A stretch of DNA of 64,000 nt from Antrihabitans auranticaus (GCF_016481275.1 NZ_JAEMNW010000004.1:434001-498000); one strand, 5' to 3'. Counted from the first letter of the stretch, positions 26,864 through 36,702 are shown. Numbers and translations: made by a program. Notes: generated by a model from the letters alone, not told the origin.

Positions 26864-27778
26864 ATGACCTCGAACAGCGACACAGCACGGACGGAGCACG
26901 CGCTTTCGACCGCAATCGTTGTCGGCACGGACGGATCACCGGCAGCGACGGACGCCGTCCGATGGGCTGCAAAGACCGCGGCGATCAGGAATCGCAGCCT
27001 GCACATCGTCCACGGACTGGGGCTCGGCGCAACGAGTGGTGGCCATGCCAATCCGTACCTGACTGTTCCCGGCGTCGTCGATTCATTGGAAGCAGTCGGA
27101 AAGGCGGTGCTGAGAGAGGCAGAGGAGACTGCTCGAACGGTGGTCCCCGATCTGGTGGTCGAGACGGCACTGTCTGCGCTGGGTCCAACCCAGCTGCTTG
27201 TCGACTTATCGCGTGAGGCGTACATGGTCGTCGTCGGAGGATCGACGACGCGCTTCGGCTCCATCGATGTTGCTGTGACCAGCCACGCTCACGGGGAAGT
27301 TGTTGTCGTTCGGGGTGATTGGGAAGCTCGAGCAGCAAGCGCTCCAGTTGTCGTCGGCATCGACGGCAGCCCGACAAGTGAGCACGCAATAGCTGCCGCC
27401 TTCGAAGAGGCGTCGTGGCGCGGCGCTCCGTTGGTCGCTGTGCATGCCTGGAGCGACTTCACCCTCGGCGCGATCGCGGGTCGGCCCGGTGTGCTGACCT
27501 CTCTCGCCGGCATCGAAGAAGCGGAAAACGTGGTGCTCGCAGAGCGGCTTGCGGGGTGGCAGGAGAAGTTTCCTGACGTCACCATCGAGCGCAAGGTGTA
27601 CTTCGACGGCCCGCGCGAGCACCTGTCGAATTGGTCCGCGCAGGCCCAGTTGGTGGTCGTCGGAAGCCGCGGGCGTGGCGGAATCCGGGGTATGTTGCTC
27701 GGTTCGACCAGCAACGTGCTTGTCCGACAGGCACATTGCCCAGTGTTGGTTGTTCGTGCACCGCATCGCGTGGGATGA
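26864..27778 (+). CDS. Tandem universal stress protein
   Basis: 304 aa from ATG 26864 (AAGGA 8 nt upstream); ATG 26855 is the alternative. The first domain keeps IVVGTDGSPAATDAVRWA but its loop GGSTTRFGSIDVAVTSHAHG is degenerate. The second has IDGSPTSEHAI and a complete loop GSRGRGGIRGMLLGSTS. So probably only the C-terminal half binds ATP. WQEKFPDV links it to the USPs at 9020 and 11487. A DUF6544-like gene follows after 3 bp. Confidence 0.88.
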   Translation: MTSNSDTARTEHALSTAIVVGTDGSPAATDAVRWAAKTAAIRNRSLHIVHGLGLGATSGGHANPYLTVPGVVDSLEAVGKAVLREAEETARTVVPDLVVETALSALGPTQLLVDLSREAYMVVVGGSTTRFGSIDVAVTSHAHGEVVVVRGDWEARAASAPVVVGIDGSPTSEHAIAAAFEEASWRGAPLVAVHAWSDFTLGAIAGRPGVLTSLAGIEEAENVVLAERLAGWQEKFPDVTIERKVYFDGPREHLSNWSAQAQLVVVGSRGRGGIRGMLLGSTSNVLVRQAHCPVLVVRAPHRVG

Positions 27779-27781
27779 GGC

Positions 27782-28567
27782 GTGAGCACCACTGCGTATT
27801 TCGGCGTACCAAGCGAGGTGCCACCGCAGGCACGGCGCGTTGCGAAGCCATGGTCGAGGCTGCTGTCGGCGCCACCGGTCAGTCGCGTTTTCGAACCTAT
27901 CGAGTTTGCGGCGCTGCCGCCCAACACTCGGCGGTGGCTGCAGAGGTCGGTAGCACCGTGTACGCCCCTCGCGACGACTGTGCGGCTTACCATGCGGGGC
28001 AGTATTCGCTTGGGCCGGTGGCGTTCGTTCGAGGCAACCCAGTTGCTCTCGCCATCCCGCGGCTACGTATGGGCCGCGACCACCAAGGTCGCAGGACTGC
28101 CTATCTCGGGGTACGACCGTTTTACTGACGGCGATGGGGAAATGCGCTGGCGAATCGGCGGGATAGTCCCAGTCATGTCGGCTGCTGGGTTCGACGTTTC
28201 GCGCAGTGCAGCGGGGCGAGCTGCTGCCGAGTGTGTGCTCGTGCCGACGTCGTTCAGCGGTGCAATGTGGGCCGACGACGGTCCGAGCGAGACTGTCGCA
28301 ACGTGGGTGTACGAGTCCGGCGAAGAGAATGTGCGGTTGCGTCTCGCCTCCGACGGGTCACTGCAGCGATTGTCCATGCAGCGATGGGGAAACCCAGACG
28401 GCGCGGGCTACAGGAGACACCCGTTCGGAGTCAGCGTGGAAGAAACCGGAACGTTCGAGGGTGTTGTCATTCCGACTCGATTGCGTGCTGGTTGGTGGTT
28501 CGGCACAGACCGCCAGGACGAAGGTGAGTTTTTCCGCGCGGAGATCCTGTCGGCTCATTTCTGCTAG
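27782..28567 (+). CDS. Uncharacterised protein, DUF6544/DUF6920-like
   Basis: 261 aa, GTG start 3 bp after the USP stop, so expressed with it. Soluble, beta-rich looking, with RLTMRGSIRLGRWRSF, then TVATWVYESGEENVRL and a C-terminal stretch VIPTRLRAGWWFGTDRQ. These match the general pattern of the DUF6544 group as I remember it; no function is known. The family assignment is tentative, the gene itself is well supported by length and context. Confidence 0.65.
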   Translation: MSTTAYFGVPSEVPPQARRVAKPWSRLLSAPPVSRVFEPIEFAALPPNTRRWLQRSVAPCTPLATTVRLTMRGSIRLGRWRSFEATQLLSPSRGYVWAATTKVAGLPISGYDRFTDGDGEMRWRIGGIVPVMSAAGFDVSRSAAGRAAAECVLVPTSFSGAMWADDGPSETVATWVYESGEENVRLRLASDGSLQRLSMQRWGNPDGAGYRRHPFGVSVEETGTFEGVVIPTRLRAGWWFGTDRQDEGEFFRAEILSAHFC

Positions 28568-28641
28568 CAAACGTCGCGCTAGATCACTGAAGTCCGAACG
28601 ATCGCGGCGTTATGCTGGGTCTCTCCGGAGAGGTTTGAGTC

Positions 28642-31600
28642 ATGAGCGCGCGAGAGGGCGGTCCGAAGGCCGGCTCGGTGATCACAGGACCTGAGCCGAC
28701 CGCGACTCAGCGCGACGTCAGACCCGATATTCCGGCGGAACTCGATGCTGCCGATCTCGCGGACGCAGCAGAGATCGGTCGAGGCGGGTTCGGAGTTGTG
28801 TACCGCTGCGTGCAACGCGCGCTCGATCGGACAGTTGCAGTCAAAGTGCTCACCGCCGACCTCGACGACGAAAACTGGGAGCGCTTTCTGCGCGAGGAAC
28901 ATGCGATGGGCCGACTGTCAGGGCACCCGAACATCGTCGACATTCTGCACGTCGACGTGACGCTGACCGGACGCCCATTCATTGTGATGCCCTTTCACGC
29001 TCGCGGCTGTTTGAGCACGCTGATCAGGGACGGCGGCCCGTTGCCGTGGCAGGAAGTGGTACGAATCGGAATCAAGGTATCCGGTGCGATGGAGTGGGCC
29101 CATCGCACCGGAATCCTGCATCGCGACGTGAAGCCGGCCAACATCTTGCTGAACACCTTCGATGAACCGCAGCTTACCGACTTCGGAATCGCCAGGGTGT
29201 CAGGCGGTTTCGAAACATCGACAAACGTGATTGTGGGCTCTCCGGCCTTTACCGCGCCGGAGATCCTGCGCGGCCGACTGCCGTCGCCCCAATCGGATGT
29301 TTACGGACTCGGTGCGACGTTGTTCTGCCTTCTTACTGGGCACGCCGCCTACGAGCGGCGCAGCGGCGAGAAGGTAGTGGCCCAATTTTTACGCATAACC
29401 TCCGCACCGGTTCCAGACTTGCGCGAGCTCGAAATCCCGGCCGACGTCGCGGCCGCGGTCGAGGCAGCAATGGCAGCCGAACCTGCAGAAAGGCCAGAGT
29501 CGGCCGAGGAGTTCGGCCGTATGCTCCAGGCGATAGAAGACCGGCACGGGTTGTTCCACGACGAGATGATGTTGCCCAGACCGATCGGCGAGCGGCGGAC
29601 GACATCGGGTGCACCGCTCCGAGAATCTGGCGACACCAGCAGCGGCGGTGCGGTGTCCGCTCTTTCCTGGAGCGACGACTCTGCTACTCCTTCCGCCGCC
29701 CGATCTGTCGGCGGAGCGCAGCGATTGCTCGCGCGCCCGCGACTGCTGGACCTGTTGCGCGCCGGTAGCGACCGGCAGCTGACGTTCATCCACGCTCCGG
29801 CGGGATTCGGAAAGTCGACGTTGCTGACCCAGTGGCGCACGAGTTTGAGCGAGGCCGACGGCCTGGTCGCGGAGCTGACTCTCGATTACGACGACAACAG
29901 GGTCGTCTGGTTCTTTTCGCACCTCGTAGAAGCGATCGGTCGAGTACGGCCCGACTTAGGGGCAGGTTTGGTTGCGGAGCTGGAAGAACGCGGCGGCACC
30001 GGTGCCACCTTCGTGTTGAGTCGGCTGGTCGACGAAATCCATTCCGTGGGAATTACTTTGGTGTTACTTATCGACGACTGGCACAAAATCACGAACGAAG
30101 AAACGCTCAACGCCATGGAGTATGTACTCGACCGCGGATGCCATCATTTGCGGGCGGTGGTGGCGAGTCGATCGCATTCGGGCGTGCCCTTCACCAAGCT
30201 GGCACTCCGCGAAGAACTTATCGAGATCGATTCGGATGCTTTGCAATTCGAGCTACCTGAAGTCCGCGACTTCTTCCGAGAAATCCACGATGTCGAGCTC
30301 GCCGAAGCTGATGCCGCGCAGCTGTGGGAAGCGACGAACGGTTGGCCTGCCGCTCTCCAACTGGTCGCCCTTTCGCTGGGGCGGCGCGGCGAGACTCTGG
30401 GGTCTGCGACCCCACGATCTACCTCGCGGTCTGCTGGTAGGGCTGCGAAAGCAATCGGCAGGATGCGCGGAGATCATCCTGCGATAGCTGAATATCTCGG
30501 CGAAAATGTTCTGCACACACTGGAACCGAGAATGATCGAGTTGCTGACAGCTGCATCCGTCGCCGAGCGAATCTGTGGCGGGCTCGCTGCGGCGATCACC
30601 CTCGATGACGATGCGCCGATGCAACTCGCCGACGCAGAACGCCGAGGGCTGTTTCTGCACAGTCTTGTCGAAGATCCGAATTGGTTCCGGTTCGACCCCC
30701 TCTTCGCCGAATTTTTGCGCGGTCGCCTCGAAAGTAGTCAACCCGGGCGTGCGCGATTGTTGCACGTGCGTGCGTCGAAGTGGTTTGCCGAACACGGCAT
30801 GGTGCGCGAGTCAGTGGATCACGCGCTGCTCGCCGCGGATCCGAGCGCGGCGCTGGACTTGGTCGAATCACGGGGTATGGACCTGATCGACGGTGCGCGC
30901 ATGGCCACGTTGCTCGCGTTGGTCGCGAAACTGCCTGCTTCGCAGGTTGCTTCGAGATCGCAGTTACTCCTTGCGATCGCCCGTGCGAACGTGTCGCTTC
31001 ACCGTCCAGCGGTGGCCCGGCCCGCTCTGGACCGTGTCGCCGTAGCCCTCGCGAACGGCGATGCCGGGGATCGAAATGCCGCGCTGCAGTTGTTGGAAGC
31101 GGACGTGCTCCGCGGAGTCGACTCGGCGATCGCCGACGCAACAGAGGGTCTCGAGGAGCTTGTTGCACCGGTGCTCGCCCGTCCGGAAGCTGTTCCCGCG
31201 TGGGCAGCGTCGTGCGCCGCAAATGTCAGTTCGTTCGCTGCGATGTCGCGTTTCGACTTCGACGAAGTGCGGCGCCTTCAGAAATGGGCGTCCGATTTCC
31301 ACGATCGGTCTCGCGATCCGCTCGGTCGGGTATACGGCAATTGCTATGCGGGAATTGCCGCTCGTGAACAGCTCGATATCTACTCGGCAGCAGCACTGTT
31401 CGGGCGTGCCCTGGAATTCGCCGAGGGCGTGAACGGCCGCCATTCGCACGCGGCGCGAATCGCGTCGGCGATGCTCGGCCAGCTCTACTACGACCAAGGT
31501 GACCTCGACGTTGCCGAACACCTGCTCGGCGAGGCTCACGAGATCGGGTCCGACATCGGGGGAGTCGACTTCATGATTCCGATCTACGCAACTGCCGCGC

Positions 31601-32169
31601 GAATCATGGGGCTTCGCGGCGACCGGGCCGGTGCTGCCCGACGCCTCGATGAAGGCGCGGCAGCTGCGGCAGAACTGTCGCTTCCTCGTCTCGCGGCGCA
31701 CATCAACGCCGAACGCATGCGATGGAGTCTTGGTGCGCGCCTGCCGATTCTGGGTATGCCGAAAACATCTGCCAACGTCTTCGAGGCGGCCGTTGCCGAC
31801 ATCGAGGAAGCTGCTGCCATCCGGGCCGCCCTCGACGGCAGCGGGGCGAACTTGGCGCACGGATATGTCGTTCGCGCGCGCGATCTCGCTGCGCGTGCGG
31901 GCGATCGTGATTGCGCATTGAGCCTAATCCAAATGCAGCTGCTCCTCGCCGGCTGTCTGTACGCGGCCGGAGAAGTCGACGAGGGCAAAGATATCTTCGT
32001 CGGCGCAACAGCTCGGTGCGCCGAACTTGGTCTCGATAGGGTCGTGCTCGATGCCGGAGACCAGGCAGCGGAACTAATTTCGGAGTTGCGGGAGGACCAG
32101 GCCCACAACCGATGGCGCCCGAATTGGCCGCAGATTCCGGAAGCGTTCTTCTCGGATATGGTTCGTTGA
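28642..32169 (+). CDS. PknK-like Ser/Thr kinase fused to a STAND/MalT-type ATPase
   Basis: 1175 aa, ATG 28642 with GGAGAGG upstream. Kinase domain at about 45-300: IGRGGFGVVY, catalytic Lys in AVKVL (about 67), HRDVKPANILL (about 160), DFGIARV, so active-site residues are intact. Then a MalT-type NTPase at about 365-700 with Walker A AGFGKST (about 388) and Walker B-like LVLLIDDWH. Then helical repeats to the end. No LuxR DNA-binding domain is seen at the C-terminus. The layout matches mycobacterial PknK (about 1110 aa), a growth/stress regulator. It stands alone between convergent and divergent neighbours, with no box recognised upstream. Confidence 0.9.
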   Translation: MSAREGGPKAGSVITGPEPTATQRDVRPDIPAELDAADLADAAEIGRGGFGVVYRCVQRALDRTVAVKVLTADLDDENWERFLREEHAMGRLSGHPNIVDILHVDVTLTGRPFIVMPFHARGCLSTLIRDGGPLPWQEVVRIGIKVSGAMEWAHRTGILHRDVKPANILLNTFDEPQLTDFGIARVSGGFETSTNVIVGSPAFTAPEILRGRLPSPQSDVYGLGATLFCLLTGHAAYERRSGEKVVAQFLRITSAPVPDLRELEIPADVAAAVEAAMAAEPAERPESAEEFGRMLQAIEDRHGLFHDEMMLPRPIGERRTTSGAPLRESGDTSSGGAVSALSWSDDSATPSAARSVGGAQRLLARPRLLDLLRAGSDRQLTFIHAPAGFGKSTLLTQWRTSLSEADGLVAELTLDYDDNRVVWFFSHLVEAIGRVRPDLGAGLVAELEERGGTGATFVLSRLVDEIHSVGITLVLLIDDWHKITNEETLNAMEYVLDRGCHHLRAVVASRSHSGVPFTKLALREELIEIDSDALQFELPEVRDFFREIHDVELAEADAAQLWEATNGWPAALQLVALSLGRRGETLGSATPRSTSRSAGRAAKAIGRMRGDHPAIAEYLGENVLHTLEPRMIELLTAASVAERICGGLAAAITLDDDAPMQLADAERRGLFLHSLVEDPNWFRFDPLFAEFLRGRLESSQPGRARLLHVRASKWFAEHGMVRESVDHALLAADPSAALDLVESRGMDLIDGARMATLLALVAKLPASQVASRSQLLLAIARANVSLHRPAVARPALDRVAVALANGDAGDRNAALQLLEADVLRGVDSAIADATEGLEELVAPVLARPEAVPAWAASCAANVSSFAAMSRFDFDEVRRLQKWASDFHDRSRDPLGRVYGNCYAGIAAREQLDIYSAAALFGRALEFAEGVNGRHSHAARIASAMLGQLYYDQGDLDVAEHLLGEAHEIGSDIGGVDFMIPIYATAARIMGLRGDRAGAARRLDEGAAAAAELSLPRLAAHINAERMRWSLGARLPILGMPKTSANVFEAAVADIEEAAAIRAALDGSGANLAHGYVVRARDLAARAGDRDCALSLIQMQLLLAGCLYAAGEVDEGKDIFVGATARCAELGLDRVVLDAGDQAAELISELREDQAHNRWRPNWPQIPEAFFSDMVR

Positions 32170-32188
32170 CCTGCGTTCTCGCGACATG

Positions 32189-32860
32189 CTACTCGCTCAG
32201 AAGACCTTCGGACACGAGGATTCGGCGCGTCAGTTCCGAACTGTCTGCATCGCTTATGCGCGTAGCGTCGAGCACGTCGAGACGATGAGTGAGAATCGCG
32301 ATCGCGTCGCCCAGCACCAGCATTCGGTCCTCGAGGGCGCTCAGCCCGTGTGAATCGGCGACTGTTGCCGCATCGGGATCGACTGCATACTCGAATTCTT
32401 CACATGCGATCTCATCATCGTCGAACTCGTCGACATGTGTGCGTCCCCAAATGGTTTCGACCAATACCGTTGGGAGCGTGGCGAATACTCGATCGAGCTC
32501 GCCGGGGGAGAAGAGGGTGTCCAGGGCGTCGGTCACATGCCCAGCAGTGGCGGGAACCTCGCTGTGCGGAACTCCTGCTTCGCGGGCGAACTGGGCGATG
32601 AATGAGGGCCGGTCGTGTGCGACCGGTACGTGACTGGGAACCCAGTCCTCGAAGAACATGCCGCACAACAGTTCCGGCAGCTGAGCACTCAGATGGGCCG
32701 CTCCCGCAATCGAAATACGGTCACGGACGGTGTGAAACCAGGCACGAAGGCTGCGGTAGGCAGTGTCTGGATCGTCGGAGCCGAGCGCCTCGGTGACTAT
32801 TGTCAGCCATTTCCGCGCCTGTGCGACGGATCCGGCGAAAGGGTCATTCTGGTGGGTCAC
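32189..32860 (-). CDS. DUF2267 family protein, long form
   Basis: 223 aa from GTG 32860 (AAGGACG 8 nt upstream), matching the N-terminus of the paralogue at 13972 (THQNDPFAGSVAQ versus TQQRDPFAPTVAK). A TTG at 32926 would lie inside the DosR-like box and is rejected. DUF2267 body to about 150, then an extra acidic C-terminal part with DEFDDDEIACEEFEY and a helical segment ALEDRMLVLGDAIAIL. Function unknown; conserved in stress contexts. The box at 32927-32940 is 66 bp upstream. Confidence 0.8.
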   Translation of the reverse strand: MTHQNDPFAGSVAQARKWLTIVTEALGSDDPDTAYRSLRAWFHTVRDRISIAGAAHLSAQLPELLCGMFFEDWVPSHVPVAHDRPSFIAQFAREAGVPHSEVPATAGHVTDALDTLFSPGELDRVFATLPTVLVETIWGRTHVDEFDDDEIACEEFEYAVDPDAATVADSHGLSALEDRMLVLGDAIAILTHRLDVLDATRISDADSSELTRRILVSEGLLSE

Positions 32861-32926
32861 GAATTGGCCGTCCTTGTCACGTCTGTAGTATTGCTCAAGG
32901 GTCTCCGTCGGTTGGTCGCGCGCCAA

Positions 32927-32940
32927 GGGCCCAAGGTCCC
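32927..32940. promoter_or_regulatory. DosR-like box in a divergent promoter
   Basis: GGGCCCAAGGTCCC (minus strand GGGACCTTGGGCCC) with matching flanks CAA...GAC. Both halves are strong. It is 66 bp before the DUF2267 start and 79 bp before the plus-strand small membrane gene, so it can serve both. Confidence 0.6.
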
Positions 32941-33018
32941 GACGGCGGGGGCCGGTAGCCTTGGTGATGCCACCCTTCGGCCCTGATCAGGGGCGTCGAC
33001 CGGGCGAATAGTCGTTGT

Positions 33019-33309
33019 ATGGCTACTGTTCTTCTCGGCACGCTGATCGTCGTGTCGCCGGCGTTGGTAGGCGTCGTTGTTCAGTCTGTGCGGTCCCGCC
33101 GGCGCGCCCGACGCCTTGAATACCTGAGGATGCGACGAGAAGCGATGCTGCGGCACCCGTCCGCGCAGGGGCGGGACACGATTCTCTCTCCGCTCGCCGC
33201 CGAAGCGATGTTGGTCCGTGCGCGCGTCTCTGGCAAGCTGGAGCAGTCGGCGTACCGAGCGCGTATGCGCGAACTTGCCGAAACCTGCTCAGATCACTCG
33301 AACGAGTGA
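33019..33309 (+). CDS. Small membrane-anchored protein
   Basis: 96 aa. One N-terminal transmembrane segment ([18 protein letters not shown]), then a basic stretch [17 protein letters not shown] and a helical tail. Resembles short SHOCT-like tails ([18 protein letters not shown]) but not assigned. No clear ribosome-binding site. Shares the box at 32927-32940 and precedes the DUF4389 gene by 67 bp. Confidence 0.6.
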   Translation: MATVLLGTLIVVSPALVGVVVQSVRSRRRARRLEYLRMRREAMLRHPSAQGRDTILSPLAAEAMLVRARVSGKLEQSAYRARMRELAETCSDHSNE

Positions 33310-33376
33310 CGGTAGCCCTGCCTTCGAAGGTCAAGGGGCCCTACGTCTTCAACTCCGCGCCGCACAGGCTAAAGAC

Positions 33377-34063
33377 ATGTCAAAGCACAACAACGCGGCC
33401 GCGGGACCGGTGGACACACGCCTCCGACTCGAGTCTCGACTCGATGACGAGCTGAGTCGATGGTTGTGGCTGGTTAAATGGTTCCTGCTTATTCCGCACA
33501 TTCTCGTACTGATCGTGCTGTGGTTTGCGTTTTCGATCGCAACCTTGATTGCGCTGTTTGCCATTCTTTTCACCGCTAGATATCCGCGCGCACTCTTCGA
33601 TTTCAATGTCGGCGTCTTGCGGTGGTCATGGCGAGTGTGGTTCTACGGCTACGGCATGCTCGGCACCGACCGTTACCCGCCTTTCACTTTGCGGGACGAT
33701 CCGAAATACCCTGCGTGGCTGTCGATCCCATATCCTGAGAAGCTTTCCAGAGGATTGGTTTTGGTGAAGTGGTGGCTGCTTGCCATCCCGCACTATTTGG
33801 TTGTCGCCTTGTTCGTGGGGCAGCCGCGGTCCAACGTCGGTGACGACGGGGGGCAGGGGGCATTCGGCGGTGGGCTGATCGGACTCCTCGTCTTGTTCGT
33901 CGGCGTGGCGCTGCTGTTCACAGGCCGCTACCCCCGAGGGATATTCGATTTCGTGTCCGGGATGAACCGGTGGGTGTTTCGAACCGTCGCGTATGCGGCA
34001 CTGCTGACCGACGCGTACCCGCCGTTCCGCCTCGATGTCGGTGCCGTCGAGAATGCGTCGTGA
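33377..34063 (+). CDS. DUF4389 membrane protein
   Basis: 228 aa from ATG 33377. Two related halves, each with [11 protein letters not shown]- or [11 protein letters not shown]-type segments followed by a [19 protein letters not shown]- or [18 protein letters not shown]-type motif, the hallmark of DUF4389. Four or more transmembrane segments are predicted by eye. Function unknown; common beside stress genes in actinobacteria. Its stop overlaps the GTG of the USP gene. Confidence 0.85.
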   Translation: MSKHNNAAAGPVDTRLRLESRLDDELSRWLWLVKWFLLIPHILVLIVLWFAFSIATLIALFAILFTARYPRALFDFNVGVLRWSWRVWFYGYGMLGTDRYPPFTLRDDPKYPAWLSIPYPEKLSRGLVLVKWWLLAIPHYLVVALFVGQPRSNVGDDGGQGAFGGGLIGLLVLFVGVALLFTGRYPRGIFDFVSGMNRWVFRTVAYAALLTDAYPPFRLDVGAVENAS

Positions 34064-34941
34064 ACCTCTTCGGTACTGTCGGCCGCAAACTGGTCGCTCC
34101 AGCTAAGCCCGCACACCGAGCGCAGCCGATCATCGTCGGCGTAGATGGTTCGCCTGCGGCGCTTCGGTGTGTGGTGTGGGCCGCGGAGGAGGCTGCTGCG
34201 ACGAATGCGCGGCTGCGACTCGTTTACGTTATCGACCACGCGCACAGTAGATCCGCCGGTGGTACAGAGCGAGCTTCAGCCGCACTCGATGCGGCACGCG
34301 ACGCCGCTCATGAGAGCGCAAACACTGTGCAACTGGACGCGGAAATAATTACGGGGAAACCGAGTTCGGTGCTGCTCCACTTGTCGATAACTGCGGCCGC
34401 AATCGTCGTCGGGTCGGCCGGAGTTGGCTACGTCGCCGAGATGATTCTGGGGTCCACGGCCGCAACTCTCGCGGCCTGGTCACGATGCCCTGTCGCAATT
34501 GTTCCTGCCTCCGGTCGTTTCGACTCTGCGCAACGCAGCGGACCAGTCATCGCTGCGGTTCCGCCGTCAGCGCCGACAGGTCACGTATTGGAGACCGCGT
34601 TCAAGGAGTCTGCGATACGAGAGTCCGACCTCTGCGTCGTCAGAACCGGCGCTGGCCGATTCTGGGGTTTTCCGAGTCCCACAAGAATCACTAATACTGA
34701 CGAGGCTGACAACGCGCCGCTGCGGCCGCTGCGGCGGAAGTATCCGAGGGTCTCCGCTAGTTCGGTGCTCGTCGAAGGCTACGTGGTTGCGTATCTGATT
34801 GAGGCCAGTGAAAGCGCGCGCTTGATGATCGTCGGCCGTACAAGCGGCGACGCGTCGACTCCACCCCATCTGGACATGATCTCTCACACGATCGTGCGGC
34901 AAGCGAAGTGCCCGGTCCTCGTCGTTCCCGACAAGCGTTGA
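34060..34941 (+). CDS. Tandem universal stress protein
   Basis: 293 aa from GTG 34060, overlapping the DUF4389 stop. First domain complete: [18 protein letters not shown] and loop [18 protein letters not shown]. The second is divergent, with [20 protein letters not shown] in place of a standard loop, like the USP at 15156. So ATP binding is likely only in the N-terminal half. A membrane protein and a USP expressed together suggest a membrane-linked stress role. Confidence 0.88.
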   Translation: MNLFGTVGRKLVAPAKPAHRAQPIIVGVDGSPAALRCVVWAAEEAAATNARLRLVYVIDHAHSRSAGGTERASAALDAARDAAHESANTVQLDAEIITGKPSSVLLHLSITAAAIVVGSAGVGYVAEMILGSTAATLAAWSRCPVAIVPASGRFDSAQRSGPVIAAVPPSAPTGHVLETAFKESAIRESDLCVVRTGAGRFWGFPSPTRITNTDEADNAPLRPLRRKYPRVSASSVLVEGYVVAYLIEASESARLMIVGRTSGDASTPPHLDMISHTIVRQAKCPVLVVPDKR

Positions 34942-35000
34942 GCATGTGGAGGATTCGTCGCGCGTCGATGGCTATCAAAATGTGATCGCGGGGGTGCGAT

Positions 35001-35669
35001 TCACCGCCGCTCGTTGTCCTGCATCTCGGCTGTAACTCTGTTGACGACCCCGACGACTCCCGGAATCGCAGTGGTCAGCGCCGTCATGATCCCGATCATT
35101 GCCACACGTTCGGCCTGACCGCTCAACGTGACAACGCCGTCGTGGACCTCGACACCGATTTCGGAAGGCAGCAGCCACATTCCGCGCCTCAGGACATCGC
35201 GCTCCACGTCCTGGCGTATTTCGGCGTCCGTTCGTGCAAATGTCGCGACAATGTCTTTTCTGCTGATCACTCCGATCAACTTGTGGTCCGCGTCGACGAC
35301 AGGCAATCGCTTTATCCCTTGTGAGGCAAGGATTGCTGCCGCCTTGGCTGCGGTGGCAGCTGGACCGATGGTGATCGGCGGGGTGCTCATCGCATCGCGG
35401 GCGGTCTGAGCTGCCGCCTTTCTCCGAAATCCGGCCCGTCGTCTGCGGTGCCAAGTATTCGCTGCACGCGATTGCGATCCGCCGGCCGCTTCCTTCGGGA
35501 GAAGGTCGGCCTCCGTGATCACGCCGACGACGTGACCCGCCCCGTCGACAACGGGCATCCCGCTGACGTCGCGGGACCGTAGTGCGAAGACCACGTCTTT
35601 GAACGCCGTGTACTCGCGCACGTTCACGACGTCGGTGGTCATCAAATCGGCAACCGTCTTGGACTTCAT
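35001..35669 (-). CDS. CBS-CBS-BON domain protein
   Basis: 222 aa from ATG 35669 with AGGAG 6 nt upstream; the upstream frame to 36083 is unsupported. Two CBS motifs (TVADLMTTDVVNVREYTAF...GMPVVDGAGHVVGVITEADLL and AMSTPPITIGPAATAAKA...RLPVVDADHKLIGVISRKDIV) and a C-terminal BON domain (IGVEVHDGVVTLSGQAER, then VPGVVGVVNRV-like). BON domains bind phospholipid or membranes, so this may be a nucleotide sensor at a membrane. A basic Ser/Arg-rich insert lies between the CBS units. DosR-like box at 35795-35808. Confidence 0.88.
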   Translation of the reverse strand: MKSKTVADLMTTDVVNVREYTAFKDVVFALRSRDVSGMPVVDGAGHVVGVITEADLLPKEAAGGSQSRAANTWHRRRRAGFRRKAAAQTARDAMSTPPITIGPAATAAKAAAILASQGIKRLPVVDADHKLIGVISRKDIVATFARTDAEIRQDVERDVLRRGMWLLPSEIGVEVHDGVVTLSGQAERVAMIGIMTALTTAIPGVVGVVNRVTAEMQDNERR

Positions 35670-35794
35670 AGCGACTCCTGTCAGTTTGCCTCCGTATCCC
35701 ACGACCGTAGGCCGCAGTCCGACCGCGGCGGAGAGTCGCAGTACTCGCGCACGGGGGCACTTTGTCGACAGATTTGGGGCTCTTGACGTCGATC

Positions 35795-35808
35795 GGGCCT
35801 TTGGTCCC
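35795..35808. promoter_or_regulatory. DosR-like box
   Basis: GGGCCTTTGGTCCC, both halves well matched. It is 126 bp upstream of the CBS-BON start, and just ahead of a USP remnant on the other strand. Confidence 0.55.
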
Positions 35809-35814
35809 CCCCGT

Positions 35815-36336
35815 CGGTTCGTTGGGTATCGGTCATGTCGCTGAACTGTTGCTAGGCTCGGCGGCGGCATCCCTCGCACGAGCGGCCCACTGTCCGGTGG
35901 CCATTGTTCGCGGCAAGAGTCGACACGTGGGGGCGCCATCGAGTGGACCTGTCGTGGCGCCGGTCGACAGGGGCGAGTATGCAAACGCAGCGGTGCATTC
36001 CGCTTTTCGCGAAGCCGCTCTGCGTCGATCGGAACTCGTCGTCGTCCACCTGCACGAGGCCCGTCCGTGGGCGCTGCCGGCAAGCTCGACGCAGATCCAC
36101 ACCCCGACGAAGGTGGATCGGACTGTCGAACGCTGGCGTACCGCCTATCCGGGAGGTGCGCACGTGAAATCGCAGTGACCGGATATGCGGGAAGCTGCCT
36201 CGAGCAGCTCAGTCGATCTTCCCGACTTGTCGTTGTGACTCGTCACGGTGGATCGAAGAATTCGGCTCATCTCGGGTCGACCGCGCACGCGATGGTGTTT
36301 CACGCAAAGTGCCCGGTTCTGGTTGTGCCGCAGTAG
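35815..36336 (+). pseudogene. Truncated and frameshifted universal stress protein
   Basis: Reading begins in the middle of a USP domain (VGSLGIGHVAELLLGSAAAS, then HCPVAIVR), so roughly the first 100 residues are gone. The second domain continues (RPWALPASSTQ) to a stop at 36176-36178. The rest (TGYAGSCLEQLSRSSRLVVV, then [17 protein letters not shown]) is in another frame, indicating a one-base shift near 36150-36165. It belongs to the subfamily of the USPs at 15156 and 34060. Confidence 0.8.
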
Positions 36337-36440
36337 AGGCAACAGTGCGGAGCGTCGCCTCTCGGCGCTCCGCCTGCTCGACTCGGTGGACCGACGCACC
36401 CTGTGCGTTACGGACGAAGTTCGAGAATTTCGGCGACGGG

Positions 36441-36535
36441 TCGACGTGGGGACCCACCGCCATGGCTGACTGTTGTGCAAGGACGGTGAGCGAGAGGTCA
36501 ACGAAATCGCCTCTGCAATATCCTTTTCCGGCGGG
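36441..36535 (-). pseudogene. N-terminal remnant of an Acg-family nitroreductase
   Basis: The minus strand reads [20 protein letters not shown] continuing QPWRWV, the family hallmark, then degenerates into Ser/Arg-rich sequence. No in-frame start is present and nothing after about 40 residues resembles the family. Confidence 0.65.
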
Positions 36536-36609
36536 CGTTGGCAAACATGGACTCCTCCATCCGTTTCCTCTCGCGAACGAGTGTCGTTGCGAGGCGGACG
36601 GTCCGACGA

Positions 36610-36623
36610 GGGCCGGAAGTCCC
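36610..36623. promoter_or_regulatory. DosR-like box for PEP synthase operon
   Basis: GGGCCGGAAGTCCC, 80 bp before ATG 36703. Both halves match. It lies inside the longer open frame starting at 36538, which argues for the later start. Confidence 0.6.
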
Positions 36624-36702
36624 CGCGCTCGGCGACGTGTTACTCGCCCAGCGGCGTCGATCGGCCCTGGGGCGGCGTCGCCTTGGACGGCAGATTGGAG
36701 GT

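Larger units (their letters stand above)
36337..36702. other. 366-bp intergenic region before PEP synthase
   Basis: It holds an Acg-family N-terminal remnant on the minus strand (36441-36535) and a DosR-like box (36610-36623). No intact gene was supported in it. Confidence 0.6.
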
